Source of the DNA: Amycolatopsis taiwanensis DSM 45107
GTDB lineage: Bacteria > Actinomycetota > Actinomycetes > Mycobacteriales > Pseudonocardiaceae
Assembly: GCF_000519205.1 (NCBI RefSeq)
Contig: NZ_JAFB01000030.1
Span: 1 to 64,000 of the forward strand
Direction: 5' to 3'
DNA length: 64,000 nucleotides
Position numbers and translations under genes: made by a program. This document shows positions 7,458 through 19,352 of this stretch, one piece after another (the first letter of the stretch is position 1; the number at the start of each line of letters is the position of its first letter). The notes beneath the pieces were generated by a model. The model did not search any database, was not told the DNA's origin, and worked only from the letters and a program-made list of their open reading frames with translations.

Positions 7458-8633
7458 ATGAAGTTGCTCGCGCGGAATACCTCTCAACTGCCCGGGATCA
7501 CCGGCGTGGCCCGGGTGGACAAGCAGATCCAGCACCTGCTGCGCCGGATCGCTCCCGGTGACATCGCGGTGCTCGACCAGATCGACCTCGACCGCGCGAC
7601 CGCCGACGCGCTGGTCGGTGCCAGGGTGGCGGCCGTGGTCAACGCGTCGCCGTCGATTTCGGGCCGGTTCCCCAACCTGGGCCCGGAAATCCTGGTGACC
7701 GCGGGCATCCCGCTCGTCGACAACGTCGGTGGCGAGGTGTTCCGGCGGATCAAGGACGGTGCCCGCATCCGGGTGCACAAGGGTGTGGTCTTCCAGGGCG
7801 AGCGGCCGATCGCCGAGGGCACCGAGCAGAACTCCGACCGCGTCGCCGACCAGATGATCGAGGCCAAGGCCGGGATGTCGACCCAGCTGGAGGCCTTCTG
7901 CGCCAACACGATCGAGTTCCTGCGCCGCGAGCGGACCCTCATCCTCGACGGTGTCGGGGTGCCCAACGTCCGGGTGGAGCTGCGTGACCGCCACATGCTC
8001 GTGGTCGCCCCGGGCCCGGGGCACGCGGCCGACCTCAAGGCGCTCAAGAAGTACATCTCCGAGCATCGCCCGGTGCTCGTCGGCGTGGAGGCCGGCGCGG
8101 AAACCCTGCGCGCGCGGGGATACCGGCCGGACATCATCGTCGGCGATCCGAACGGCATCGACGCCGACACGCTCAAATCGAGCGGGGAAGTGGTCGTGCC
8201 CGCCCAGCCCGACGGCCACGCCCCCGGCATCGCCCGGATCCAGGACCTCGGGATCGGCGCGGTGACCTTCCCGGCCTCGTGCAACGCCGAGGATCTCGCG
8301 CTGCTCATCGCGGACGCCCACCAGGCGCGTCTGGTGGTCACCGTCGGCGCCCAGGCCACCCTGCGGGAATTCCTCGACCACGGCAGATCCGGCTCCAACC
8401 CGTCGACGTTCCTCACCCGGCTCAAGCTCGGCACGAAACTCGTGGACGGCAGGGCGGTCGCCGCCCTGCACCGCAACCACATCTCGCTGGGCCTGGTGCT
8501 GCTGCTGGTGCTGGCCGCCGCGGTGGTGGCCAGCGCGGCCCTGCTGCTGTCCGGGGCCGGCGACGCCTTCTTCACCTGGGTGAGCTCCGCCTGGCATTCC
8601 GTTGTCGCCTGGCTCAAGGGGATCTTCGGGTGA
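7458..8633 (+). CDS. steA: SteA-type septation/cytokinetic protein (thiamine pyrophosphokinase-like fold)
   Basis: A 391-aa homologue of Rv1697/SteA. It has an N-terminal domain (SGRFPNLGPE, motif region ~60-70) and a central thiamine-pyrophosphokinase-like fold with YRPDIIVGDPNGID. There is one C-terminal membrane helix (LGLVLLLVLAAAVVASAALLL) before a short tail. In Corynebacterium glutamicum the SteA-SteB pair acts at the division septum and affects cell separation. ATG 7458 gives the family-typical start MKLLARNTSQ; a TACTGT box at 7395-7400 would give a leader of about 50 nt. The stop overlaps the next gene by 4 nt. Confidence 0.85.
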   Translation: MKLLARNTSQLPGITGVARVDKQIQHLLRRIAPGDIAVLDQIDLDRATADALVGARVAAVVNASPSISGRFPNLGPEILVTAGIPLVDNVGGEVFRRIKDGARIRVHKGVVFQGERPIAEGTEQNSDRVADQMIEAKAGMSTQLEAFCANTIEFLRRERTLILDGVGVPNVRVELRDRHMLVVAPGPGHAADLKALKKYISEHRPVLVGVEAGAETLRARGYRPDIIVGDPNGIDADTLKSSGEVVVPAQPDGHAPGIARIQDLGIGAVTFPASCNAEDLALLIADAHQARLVVTVGAQATLREFLDHGRSGSNPSTFLTRLKLGTKLVDGRAVAALHRNHISLGLVLLLVLAAAVVASAALLLSGAGDAFFTWVSSAWHSVVAWLKGIFG

Positions 8634-9571
8634 TCTCGCTGCGGTACCACGTCGTCTCCCTGACGGCGGTCTTCCTGGCCCTGGCACTGGGGGTGGTGCT
8701 CGGTTCGACCGCGTTGAGCGGAACCCTATTGTCCGGGTTGTCCGACGAGAAGGGAAAGCTGGCCGTCCAGGTGTCGGACCTGCAGGCTCAGCGCAACGCC
8801 CTGACCGCCCGGCTGGCCAACGCCGACGCCTTCGCCGGTTCGGTCGGGCCGAAGATCGTCGCGGGGCTGCTCGACCAGCGATCGGTGCTGGTGATCACCA
8901 CCGACGACGCCGGGCCCGCCGACCGGGACGCGCTCGAGCAGCTGATCCGGCAGGCCGGCGCGACGGTCAGCGGTGAGCTTCACCTGACCGGCGCGTTCAC
9001 CGATCCGGCCGGCTCCGACCAGTTGCGGCAGTTGGCCATCCGCCTGCAGCCGGCTGGTGCGACCTTTCCCACCGTCGGCGATCCGGGCACGCTGGCCGGT
9101 GCGCTCATCGGCTCGGTGCTGGTGCTGGACAAGGGCACCGCACAGCCGCAGTCCTCGGCCGACGAGTTGGCCGCCACGATCTCCGGCCTCACCGCCGGGG
9201 GCTTCGTCCGGGCGAGTTCGAACCTCGGCCCCGGTCAGCTCGCCGTGGTGCTCACCGGCGGTCAACCGGGCGGCGACCACCAGGGCGACCGGGCCGCGAC
9301 GCTGGCCCGCTTCGCCGCCCAAATCGAGCGGTCCGGCGCGGGCGCGGTGCTCGCCGGAGACCCGGCGTCGGCATCCGGAAACGGGGCGATCGGCTTCGCG
9401 CGGGCCGACACCTCGGCCCCCTCGACGCTGTCCACTGTGGATGACGTGGACACCGCGGCGGGCCGGATCGCGGTGATCCTGGCGCTCGCCGAACAGCTCG
9501 ATGGCAAGGCGGGCAGGTACGGCGTCGTGGGGAACGCGCAGGCTCCGGCTCCTGGCATGTCCGGTCGCTAA
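8630..9571 (+). CDS. SteB/MctB family membrane-anchored coiled-coil protein
   Basis: A 313-aa protein with one N-terminal membrane segment (VVSLTAVFLALALGVVLGS), then a short coiled coil (KGKLAVQVSDLQAQRNALTARL) and an extracytoplasmic alpha/beta domain. It corresponds to Rv1698, named MctB for a role in copper handling in M. tuberculosis, and to SteB in C. glutamicum, the partner of SteA. Both literatures describe the same family, so the copper or septum role here is open. Translational coupling to steA by a GTGA overlap (GTG 8630) supports the SteA-SteB pairing. Confidence 0.83.
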   Translation: MISLRYHVVSLTAVFLALALGVVLGSTALSGTLLSGLSDEKGKLAVQVSDLQAQRNALTARLANADAFAGSVGPKIVAGLLDQRSVLVITTDDAGPADRDALEQLIRQAGATVSGELHLTGAFTDPAGSDQLRQLAIRLQPAGATFPTVGDPGTLAGALIGSVLVLDKGTAQPQSSADELAATISGLTAGGFVRASSNLGPGQLAVVLTGGQPGGDHQGDRAATLARFAAQIERSGAGAVLAGDPASASGNGAIGFARADTSAPSTLSTVDDVDTAAGRIAVILALAEQLDGKAGRYGVVGNAQAPAPGMSGR

Positions 9572-9635
9572 GTCCTCACCGTGGAAAGCGGCTGATGGTC
9601 GGTGTGCTGGGCCGGTCGAGGAGCTCGCAGGCCCG

Positions 9636-10499
9636 CTAGCGACCGGCGAGCTGCTCGACGATCGGGGCCGCGGCCTCCAGGGCGAAGGCGTTGATGGTGA
9701 TGTAGGACGTCTCGAACTGGTCGCGCCGCCGCCTCAGCACATCGATCGCTGTCGCGGTGTCGCCGTTGAGCACCGAGAGAAGCCGGTTCTCGACGGCCAG
9801 GGTGGGGTCGAGGCCGAAGTTCCGGATCCACGGCGGCAGTTCCCCGTCTCCGATGGCGAAGACGTTCAAGCTGAGTTCCAGGTCGTCGAAACGGTCGCCG
9901 GCCGTCTCGCGAATGAACCCGACCTTTTCCCGCAGATTCGGTTCCAGACCGGCGCCGATCGCCACGATGTCGGCCTGCCGGGCAGCGATGGACAGCAGCC
10001 GGTTCCCGCTTCCGGCGACCATGATCGGCGGCGCGGGCCGCTGGACCGGCCGGTAGGCGCGCAGTTCCTCGTTCCCGCCGGCCGCGTCGTCGAACATGCC
10101 GCGCACCGTTTCGATGGTCTCGGCGACCCGTCGCACCCGCTCGCCCGGCGTGCCGAACGGCACGCCGAGTATGTGGGCGTCACCCTCGGCGTCGGGACGT
10201 CCCGCACCCAGCCCGAGTTCGAACCGGCCGTGCGAGAACTGGTCGAGCGTGGCCGTGTCCCAGGCGATCGACTGCGGAGAGCGCAGCGGCGCGGCGAGCA
10301 CGAAGTTGCCGACGCGCAGCGTTTCGGTATTCGCCGCGGCCAGCGTCAGCGCGGGGAACGACGAGGGCAGCCGGCGCGCGTCCGGCATCAGGAGGGTGGA
10401 AAAGCCCATGCCTTCCGCGCGCCGGGCCAGCTCCGTCCATTCCTTCGCCGACGCCGTCGGCGCGGCGACCAGCCCGAACCGGAAACGGCGTTCAGCCAC
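9636..10499 (-). CDS. LLM-class F420-dependent oxidoreductase (TIGR03621-like)
   Basis: A 287-aa bacterial-luciferase-like TIM barrel. Recognisable family segments are FRFGLVAAPTASAKEW at the start, WDTATLDQFSHGRFELGLGAGRP in the middle and IMVAGSGNRLLSIAARQADIV. These are typical of actinobacterial F420-using LLM enzymes; the substrate is unknown. The start chosen is GTG 10499, with GGAGGA about 4-9 nt upstream; an in-frame GTG 10511 or TTG 10526 would lengthen it. It is on the minus strand with aroA, breaking the otherwise plus-strand housekeeping series. Confidence 0.8.
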   Translation of the reverse strand: MAERRFRFGLVAAPTASAKEWTELARRAEGMGFSTLLMPDARRLPSSFPALTLAAANTETLRVGNFVLAAPLRSPQSIAWDTATLDQFSHGRFELGLGAGRPDAEGDAHILGVPFGTPGERVRRVAETIETVRGMFDDAAGGNEELRAYRPVQRPAPPIMVAGSGNRLLSIAARQADIVAIGAGLEPNLREKVGFIRETAGDRFDDLELSLNVFAIGDGELPPWIRNFGLDPTLAVENRLLSVLNGDTATAIDVLRRRRDQFETSYITINAFALEAAAPIVEQLAGR

Positions 10500-10541
10500 C
10501 TCGTCCTCCACCAGTCCTGGGGTCAACTTCCGCCGCGAACG

Positions 10542-14282
<3,741 letters not shown>

Positions 14283-14298
<16 letters not shown>

Positions 14299-14346
14299 AG
14301 GGGGTCTGGGGGTGAGCCCCAGGCAGGGTCCGGGGCGGCACCCCGG
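14283..14346 (+). terminator. Tandem GC-rich hairpins after nudix gene
   Basis: CCGCC-GCAAAA-GGCGG around the nudix stop codon, CTGGGG-GTGAG-CCCCAG at 14306-14322 and CCGGGG-CGGCA-CCCCGG at 14330-14346 form three successive hairpins without T tracts. Such GGTCTGGGGGTGAGCCCC-type segments recur in intergenic regions of actinomycetes. A termination role is inferred. Confidence 0.5.
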
Positions 14347-14400
14347 GACGGCAGGGCCGGCACATGATCGAGTCTCGGCCGGGCGCGGGCCGGCCAGGGA

Positions 14401-14406
14401 TACAGT
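14401..14406 (+). promoter_or_regulatory. -10 hexamer for leaderless xerD
   Basis: TACAGT at 14401-14406 lies exactly 6 nt before the GTG at 14413, and there is no Shine-Dalgarno sequence. This spacing places the transcription start on the GTG. Confidence 0.5.
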
Positions 14407-14412
14407 GGCCCC

Positions 14413-15354
14413 GTGCCGAACGCGGGTGTGCCGATGACGCAGGTGGTCATGGCCTACCTCGACCACCTCTCGGTGGAGCGGGGCACGGCGCGTAACACGT
14501 TGGAGAGCTACGCCCGTGACCTCCGCCGCTATGCCGAGCACCTGGCGCGCGCGGAGGTCACCGACTTCCGCCGGGTCACCGAGGCCGAGGTGGCGGCGTT
14601 CGGCGCGGCCCTGCGCGAGGGCGACGACGAGCATCCCCCGCTGGCCGTGTCGTCGGCGGCGCGGGCACTCGTGGCCGTGCGCGGGCTGCACCGGTTCGCG
14701 CACCTGGAAGGCATCACCGACGAGGACCCGGCCCGCGAGGTGCGCCCGCCCACCACGGGCCGGCGGCTGCCCAAGGCGCTGCCCGTGGACGACGTGCTGC
14801 GCTTGCTGAACATGCCGGCGGCAGCCGGTAAGGGGGGCGAACGCGCCCTGCGAGACCGGGCCCTGCTGGAGTTGCTGTACTCGACCGGCGCGCGGATCTC
14901 CGAGGCCGTCGGGCTCGACCTCGACGACGTGGACTCGGGCGAGCGCACCGTGCTGCTGGACGGCAAGGGCGGCAAGCAGCGGCTGGTCCCGATCGGCAAA
15001 CCCGCGCTGGCGGCGCTGGATGCGTACCTGGTACGCGCCCGCCCGGCGCTGGTCGGCCGCGGCCGCGGCAGCGCGGCGCTGTTCCTGAACGCGCGCGGCA
15101 GCAGGCTGTCCCGGCAGAGCGCGTGGCAGGTGCTCAAGACGAACGCCGAGCGGGCGGGAATCTCGGCGAGCGTGTCACCGCACACGCTCCGTCACTCCTT
15201 TGCCACCCATCTTCTGGAGGGGGGCGCCGATGTGCGGGTCGTCCAGGAGCTGCTGGGACATGCTTCGGTGACCACGACCCAGGTGTACACGCTGGTGACC
15301 GTGAACACGCTGCGTGAGATATATGCGCATGCGCATCCTCGTGCGCTGGGTTGA
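14413..15354 (+). CDS. xerD: Site-specific tyrosine recombinase XerD
   Basis: A 313-aa tyrosine recombinase for chromosome dimer resolution at dif. The N-terminal SAM-like core-binding domain (~8-95) includes [27 protein letters not shown] sequence. The catalytic domain (~115-300) carries ARISEAVGL (first catalytic Arg), [15 protein letters not shown] (His-x-x-Arg), [11 protein letters not shown] (His) and the nucleophile Tyr292. The start at GTG 14413 is supported by the -10 box 6 nt upstream; ATG 14434 would remove seven residues. It stands where xerD stands in M. tuberculosis, ahead of parA and scpAB. Confidence 0.93.
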   Translation: MPNAGVPMTQVVMAYLDHLSVERGTARNTLESYARDLRRYAEHLARAEVTDFRRVTEAEVAAFGAALREGDDEHPPLAVSSAARALVAVRGLHRFAHLEGITDEDPAREVRPPTTGRRLPKALPVDDVLRLLNMPAAAGKGGERALRDRALLELLYSTGARISEAVGLDLDDVDSGERTVLLDGKGGKQRLVPIGKPALAALDAYLVRARPALVGRGRGSAALFLNARGSRLSRQSAWQVLKTNAERAGISASVSPHTLRHSFATHLLEGGADVRVVQELLGHASVTTTQVYTLVTVNTLREIYAHAHPRALG

Positions 15355-15370
15355 GCGGGCAGGCGTCGGC

Positions 15371-15395
15371 GAGCCGCTTTGGCGACAAACGGCTC
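15371..15395 (+). terminator. Stem-loop between xerD and parA
   Basis: GAGCCG-C-TTTG (15371-15381) pairs with CAAACGGCTC (15386-15395) as a 10-bp stem with one bulged C and a GCGA tetraloop. It lies 17 nt after the xerD stop and 55 nt before parA. No T tract. Could be a terminator or an mRNA-processing hairpin. Confidence 0.45.
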
Positions 15396-15449
15396 TCGGC
15401 ATAGGCTTCGGCGCGTATATCGAATAACGGCTGAGGAGCGTTCGCGCCT

Positions 15450-16433
15450 ATGTCGACACCGGAGCCCACGGCCAGATCGGTCGCGGCCAGGTCGGCCGCC
15501 GCGAACCTCCACCAGCTGACCATCGCGACAGAGGGAGAGCCCGACGCCGTGGAGACCGCCGTGGAGGCCGCCGAGGCAGGCGGCGGGAAGGTGAACGGCA
15601 AGCGCCTGGTCGGCCCGACCGGGCGGCCGCTGCGGGAGATTCCCGAGCCGCCGCCGGTCGACCGGCGCGGTCCGGCGACGGTGCTGGCGATCTGCAACCA
15701 GAAGGGCGGGGTGGGCAAGACCACCTCGACCATCAACCTTGGCGCCGCGCTGGCCGAGTACGGCCGCCGTGTGCTGCTGGTCGACTTCGATCCGCAGGGC
15801 GCGCTCTCGGTGGGGCTGGGCATCCAGCCGCACGAGCTGGAGCAGACCATCTACAACGCGATCATGGAACGCGCCGTTACCGCCTCCGACGTCCTGCTGA
15901 AGACCAAAATGGACGGCGTGGACCTGCTGCCGAGCAACATCGACCTGTCCGCGGCCGAGGTGCAGCTGGTGGCCGAGGTGGGTCGCGAGCACACGTTGAT
16001 GCGGGTGCTGCACCCGGTGATGAGCGGGTACGACTATGTTCTGGTCGATTGCCAGCCATCGCTCGGGTTGCTCACGGTGAACGCGCTCACCGCCGCGGAC
16101 GGCGTGCTCATCCCGCTGGAGTGTGAATTCTTCAGCTTGCGTGGCGTGGCCCTGTTGATCGACACGATCGAGAAGGTACGCGAGCGCTTGAACCCCAAAC
16201 TGGACATCACCGGCATACTGGCCACCATGTTCGATCCCAGGACGCTGCACTCACGGGAGGTCATGGCGCGGGTGGTGGAGGCATTCGGCGACACCGTGTT
16301 CGACACGGTGATCAACCGGACCGTGCGCTTCCCGGAGACCACCGTCGCCGGCGAGCCGATCACCCGCTGGGCACCGAAGTCGGCCGGCGCCCTCGCCTAC
16401 CGCGCGCTGGCCCGCGAGGTGATCGCCCGGTGA
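15450..16433 (+). CDS. ParA/Soj-family chromosome partitioning ATPase (Rv1708-like)
   Basis: A 327-aa deviant-Walker ATPase. KGGVGKTT lies at residues 85-92 with the signature Lys, Walker A' VLLVDFDPQGALSVG follows, and VLVDCQPSLGLLTVNAL is the Walker B region. The first ~75 residues are an Ala/Glu-rich extension with no fold I recognise. It is the second, non-oriC ParA found beside scpAB in actinobacteria; the canonical parAB pair normally lies near oriC. ATG 15450 has GAGGAG upstream. No parB follows; instead a small ribbon-helix-helix gene overlaps its stop by 4 nt. Confidence 0.88.
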   Translation: MSTPEPTARSVAARSAAANLHQLTIATEGEPDAVETAVEAAEAGGGKVNGKRLVGPTGRPLREIPEPPPVDRRGPATVLAICNQKGGVGKTTSTINLGAALAEYGRRVLLVDFDPQGALSVGLGIQPHELEQTIYNAIMERAVTASDVLLKTKMDGVDLLPSNIDLSAAEVQLVAEVGREHTLMRVLHPVMSGYDYVLVDCQPSLGLLTVNALTAADGVLIPLECEFFSLRGVALLIDTIEKVRERLNPKLDITGILATMFDPRTLHSREVMARVVEAFGDTVFDTVINRTVRFPETTVAGEPITRWAPKSAGALAYRALAREVIAR

Positions 16434-16804
16434 GCAGGCGAGCATCGCTGCCCCCGACCGCCGAACTGTTCCGCCTCACCAGCACCCCGGAGCCGGCTGC
16501 CCACACCGGGCAGAAGGAGCAACTACAGCGCAGCTCGTCGGTCCGTGGCAGCACAGGGCGCCAGAAGCACGATACGAAGATCACCGTGTACCTCTCCGGT
16601 GACGAGCTCGTCGCAATGGAGCAGGCGCGGCTGGCGTTGCGCGCCACCTACGGCATGGTCGTCGATCGCGGCCGGCTGGTGCGCGAGGCGGTGGCCGTGC
16701 TGCTGGCCGACTTCGAGCAGCACGGGCCGGACTCGGTGCTGATGCAGCGGCTGCGCGCGGACGGTCTTGCGCTCGAGGCCACCGAGGAAGCCTCCGGACA
16801 GTGA
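16430..16804 (+). CDS. Small ribbon-helix-helix-like protein between parA and scpA
   Basis: A 124-aa protein of no named family. Residues ~1-48 are polar and probably disordered. Residues ~49-97 read as a ribbon-helix-helix DNA-binding fold: a strand TKITVYLS, a helix from DELVAMEQARLALRA, a turn at YGMVVD, and a second helix from RGRLVREAVAVLLADFEQ. The tail is acidic. GTG 16430 overlaps the parA stop and its own stop overlaps the scpA start, so it is embedded in the parA-scpA-scpB operon. RHH proteins serve as DNA-binding partners of ParA in type Ib plasmid partition systems. A ParB-like adaptor role here is inference. Confidence 0.7.
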   Translation: MSRRASLPPTAELFRLTSTPEPAAHTGQKEQLQRSSSVRGSTGRQKHDTKITVYLSGDELVAMEQARLALRATYGMVVDRGRLVREAVAVLLADFEQHGPDSVLMQRLRADGLALEATEEASGQ

Positions 16805-17637
16805 CCGAGCCCGCGACCGAAGAGGGCTCGTCCACGAAGTTCAAGGTCCGGCTGGCCAACTTCGAGGGACCGTTCGACCTGCTGCTGCAGCTGATCTCGC
16901 AGCACCAGCTCGACGTCACCGAGGTCGCGCTGCACCAGGTCACCGACGACTTCATCGCCCACACGCGGGCGCTGGGCGCAGACTGGGACCTCGACGAGAC
17001 CACCGAGTTCCTGGTCATCGCCGCGACCCTGCTCGACCTGAAGGCGGCCCGGCTGCTGCCCGCGGCCGAGGTGGAGGACGAGGACGACCTCGCTCTGCTG
17101 GAAGCCAGGGACCTGCTGTTCGCGCGGGTGCTGCAGTACCGCGCCTACAAGCAGGTCGCCGAGCTGTTCGCGGAGCTGGAGGCAGGCGCGCTGCGGCGGT
17201 ACCCGCGGTCGGTGGCGTTGGAGGAGCGGTACATCGGCCTGCTGCCCGAGGTGATGCTCGGGGTCGACACGGCGAAGTTCGCCGAGATCGCGCTGGCGGT
17301 GTTCCGGCCGAAGCCGCCGCCGACCGTGTCGCTGGATCACCTGCACATGGGCCGCGTCTCGGTCCGAGAGCACGCGGCCCTGCTGCGCGTGCGGCTCGCC
17401 GAGACCGGCACCGCGACGTTCGCCGAGCTCGTCAGCGACTGCGGTCACACCATCGAGGTGGTGGCGAGGTTCCTGGCGCTGCTGGAGCTCTACCGCGAGG
17501 CGAGCGTGCAGTTCGACCAGGACGAGGCACTGGGCGTGCTGACCGTGCGGTGGACGGGCGGGTCCGTCGACCAGGCCAGGGAGGCCGCTGCGGCGGCAGG
17601 GGATCCCGCCGCCGACGAGGAAGAGGAGTACGGGTGA
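16801..17637 (+). CDS. scpA: Segregation and condensation protein A
   Basis: A 278-aa kleisin. The conserved N-terminal segment FKVRLANFEGPFDLLLQLI near residues 13-31 precedes a helical linker and a C-terminal winged-helix segment (VSDCGHTIEVVARFLALLELYREA). It bridges the SMC heads together with ScpB in the condensin complex that organises the nucleoid. It overlaps both neighbours by 4 nt (GTG starts), so stoichiometric coupled translation with the RHH gene and scpB is expected. Confidence 0.93.
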   Translation: MTEPATEEGSSTKFKVRLANFEGPFDLLLQLISQHQLDVTEVALHQVTDDFIAHTRALGADWDLDETTEFLVIAATLLDLKAARLLPAAEVEDEDDLALLEARDLLFARVLQYRAYKQVAELFAELEAGALRRYPRSVALEERYIGLLPEVMLGVDTAKFAEIALAVFRPKPPPTVSLDHLHMGRVSVREHAALLRVRLAETGTATFAELVSDCGHTIEVVARFLALLELYREASVQFDQDEALGVLTVRWTGGSVDQAREAAAAAGDPAADEEEEYG

Positions 17638-18281
17638 GTCCCGAAGAACCGGTCGATCTGGACCCGGCGCCGGAACCCGAAACAGACCCTGAGGACGCCG
17701 AGGCCGGCGAGCTGGTCGCGGTGGGGGGTTCGCCGGATCTGACCGGCGATTCCGCGCTGGAAGCCGCGTTGGAGGCGCTGCTGCTGGTGGTGGACTCGCC
17801 GGTGAACGAGGAGTCCCTGGCCGGGGCCGTGGACGTGCCCGTGGCCCGGGTGACCGAGACGTTGCGCGCCATGTCCGCCCGGCTGGCCGAGCGTGCCAGC
17901 GGGATCGACCTGCGGCGGGTCGGCGAGGGCTGGCGGTTCTACACGCGGGACGTCTACGCCCCGTTCGTGGAGAAGCTGCTCCTGGACGGTCAGCGGTCCA
18001 AGCTCACCAGGGCGGCGCTGGAGACCCTCGCGGTGATCGCCTACCGCCAGCCGGTCACTCGGTCCCGGGTCGCGGCCGTGCGGGGCGTGAACGTGGACGG
18101 CGTGATCCGGACCCTGCTGGCGCGCGGGCTCATCGAGGAGGCCGGGACCGACAGCGAGACCGGTGGCACCCTGTATATGACGACTGAGTTGTTCCTGGAG
18201 CGGCTCGGGCTGTCGTCGCTGAACGACCTCCCCCCGATCGCCCCCCTGCTACCGGAAGTGGACGCCATCGATGACATCTGA
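17634..18281 (+). CDS. scpB: Segregation and condensation protein B
   Basis: A 215-aa ScpB with two winged-helix domains. The acidic leader (~1-40) is followed by LEAALEALLLVVDSPVNEESLA, then LTRAALETLAVIAYRQPVTRSRVAAVRGVNVDGVI-type sequence, the family hallmark, and a C-terminal ELFLERLGLSSLNDLPPI. GTG 17634 overlaps the scpA stop by 4 nt. Its 3' end overlaps the pseudouridine synthase start by 11 nt. Confidence 0.93.
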   Translation: MSPEEPVDLDPAPEPETDPEDAEAGELVAVGGSPDLTGDSALEAALEALLLVVDSPVNEESLAGAVDVPVARVTETLRAMSARLAERASGIDLRRVGEGWRFYTRDVYAPFVEKLLLDGQRSKLTRAALETLAVIAYRQPVTRSRVAAVRGVNVDGVIRTLLARGLIEEAGTDSETGGTLYMTTELFLERLGLSSLNDLPPIAPLLPEVDAIDDI

Positions 18282-19104
18282 ATCTGAGAACCGGACCCGG
18301 AACCGCCAGGTCCGTGGTCGAGGTGAGTCGTCGAACCCGCCGTCCGGGTGGGCGGGTTCTGAAACAAGCACTGACACCGCCGAAGGCGTCCGCCTGCAGA
18401 AGGTGCTTTCGAAGGCGGGCGTGGCTTCCCGGCGCGCGGCCGAGGAGCTGATCGCGCAGGGCCGGGTGAGCGTGGACGGGCGGACCGTGCGCGAGTTCGG
18501 CGTCCGCGTCGACCCGGACCGCGCGGTGATCCACGTGGACGGCACGCGCGTGATCCTGCGCGAGGACCTGGTGTACCTGGCGCTGAACAAGCCGCGCGGC
18601 GTGCACAGCACGATGACCGACGACCAGGGGCGGCCATGCGTCGGCGACTACGTGCGGGACCGGGCCCAGCGCCTGTTCCACGTCGGCCGGCTGGACGCCG
18701 AAACCGAGGGCCTGCTGCTGCTGACCAATGACGGCGACCTGGCGCACCGGCTCATGCACCCGTCCTACCACGTTACGAAGACGTACCTGGCCGAAGTGGA
18801 CGGCACGGTGCCGCGCGGGCTGGGCCGGCAGTTGCGGACCGGGATCGAACTCGACGACGGCCCGGTGAAGGTCGACGAGTTCCGGGTCAAGGACGTCTAC
18901 AGCGGGCAGACCCTCGTCGAGGTGGTGCTGCACGAGGGGCGCAAGCACATCGTCCGGCGGCTGCTTGCCGAGGCCGGGTTCCCGGTGCGGAAGCTGGTGC
19001 GCACCGCGATCGGCGACGTGCAGCTCGGCAAGGGCAAGCCCGGTTCGCTGCGCAGGCTGACCCGGCAGGAGGTAGGAGGCCTCTACCGCCTGGTGAAACT
19101 CTAG
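18271..19104 (+). CDS. RluB/RsuA-family 23S rRNA pseudouridine synthase (Rv1711-like)
   Basis: A 277-aa enzyme. After a ~40-residue polar leader, an S4 RNA-binding domain occupies ~41-95 (RLQKVLSKAGVASRRAAEEL). The catalytic domain carries LNKPRGVHST and the active-site motif HVGRLDAETEGLLLLTNDG with catalytic Asp142, then EGRKHIVRRLLAEAGFPV. RluB-type enzymes modify U2605 of 23S rRNA (E. coli numbering). ATG 18271 lies inside scpB, and scpB-rluB adjacency is conserved widely in Gram-positive bacteria. Confidence 0.9.
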   Translation: MTSESENRTRNRQVRGRGESSNPPSGWAGSETSTDTAEGVRLQKVLSKAGVASRRAAEELIAQGRVSVDGRTVREFGVRVDPDRAVIHVDGTRVILREDLVYLALNKPRGVHSTMTDDQGRPCVGDYVRDRAQRLFHVGRLDAETEGLLLLTNDGDLAHRLMHPSYHVTKTYLAEVDGTVPRGLGRQLRTGIELDDGPVKVDEFRVKDVYSGQTLVEVVLHEGRKHIVRRLLAEAGFPVRKLVRTAIGDVQLGKGKPGSLRRLTRQEVGGLYRLVKL

Positions 19105-19122
19105 AGACTGTTATGACACTCA

Positions 19123-19299
19123 GTTTGCGTGGCGGTGCGGGTAGCGGAACCTGAGGTGGTTTCTCGCTCCGGGATCGCCTCCTCATGAATGTCCAATTCA
19201 CCACGTCGGCGCTGTCCTCGCGAGAAACCACCTCAGAACCCGCGGCGGTGCAGGCTGACGGCCCACCGCAAGCGGCTCCGCCGCTTTGAAACACCACCT
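19123..19299 (+). repeat. Dispersed intergenic repeat, copy 1 (interrupted)
   Basis: The left end GTTTGCGTGGCGGTGCGGG and right end AGCGGCTCCGCCGCTTTGAA..CACCACCT are nearly identical to those of an 80-bp element at 27286-27365. The right part contains the hairpin AAGCGGC-TCC-GCCGCTT. In this copy the middle is split by the 84-bp MITE-like insert described separately. Confidence 0.75.
19152..19235 (+). mobile_element. 84-bp MITE-like palindromic insertion
   Basis: TGAGGTGGTTTCTCGC at 19152-19167 is the perfect reverse complement of GCGAGAAACCACCTCA at 19220-19235, giving 16-bp terminal inverted repeats. The element is flanked exactly by a direct repeat GAACC (19147-19151 and 19236-19240). 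The related repeat at 27.3 kb has CAACC once and no insert, so it acts as an empty-site reference. No coding capacity. This is the anatomy of a miniature inverted-repeat transposable element mobilised in trans; the transposase family is unknown. Confidence 0.7.
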
Positions 19300-19340
19300 G
19301 GCCACGGCGGGGCTTGTGTGGAACTGTCGGTGATTTCCCC

Positions 19341-19346
19341 TACTAT
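19341..19346 (+). promoter_or_regulatory. -10 hexamer for leaderless recQ
   Basis: TACTAT at 19341-19346 lies 6 nt before the GTG 19353 chosen for recQ. It is the best -10 match of the series, and no ribosome-binding site is present. The supposed start is thus at the first base of the mRNA. Confidence 0.55.
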
Positions 19347-19352
19347 CGCCCG

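Noticed and set aside
15450..16804. Canonical parAB with parS
   Set aside because: No ParB-like gene and no TGTTTCACGTGAAACA-like site was seen; the second gene is RHH-like and the pair is linked to scpAB.
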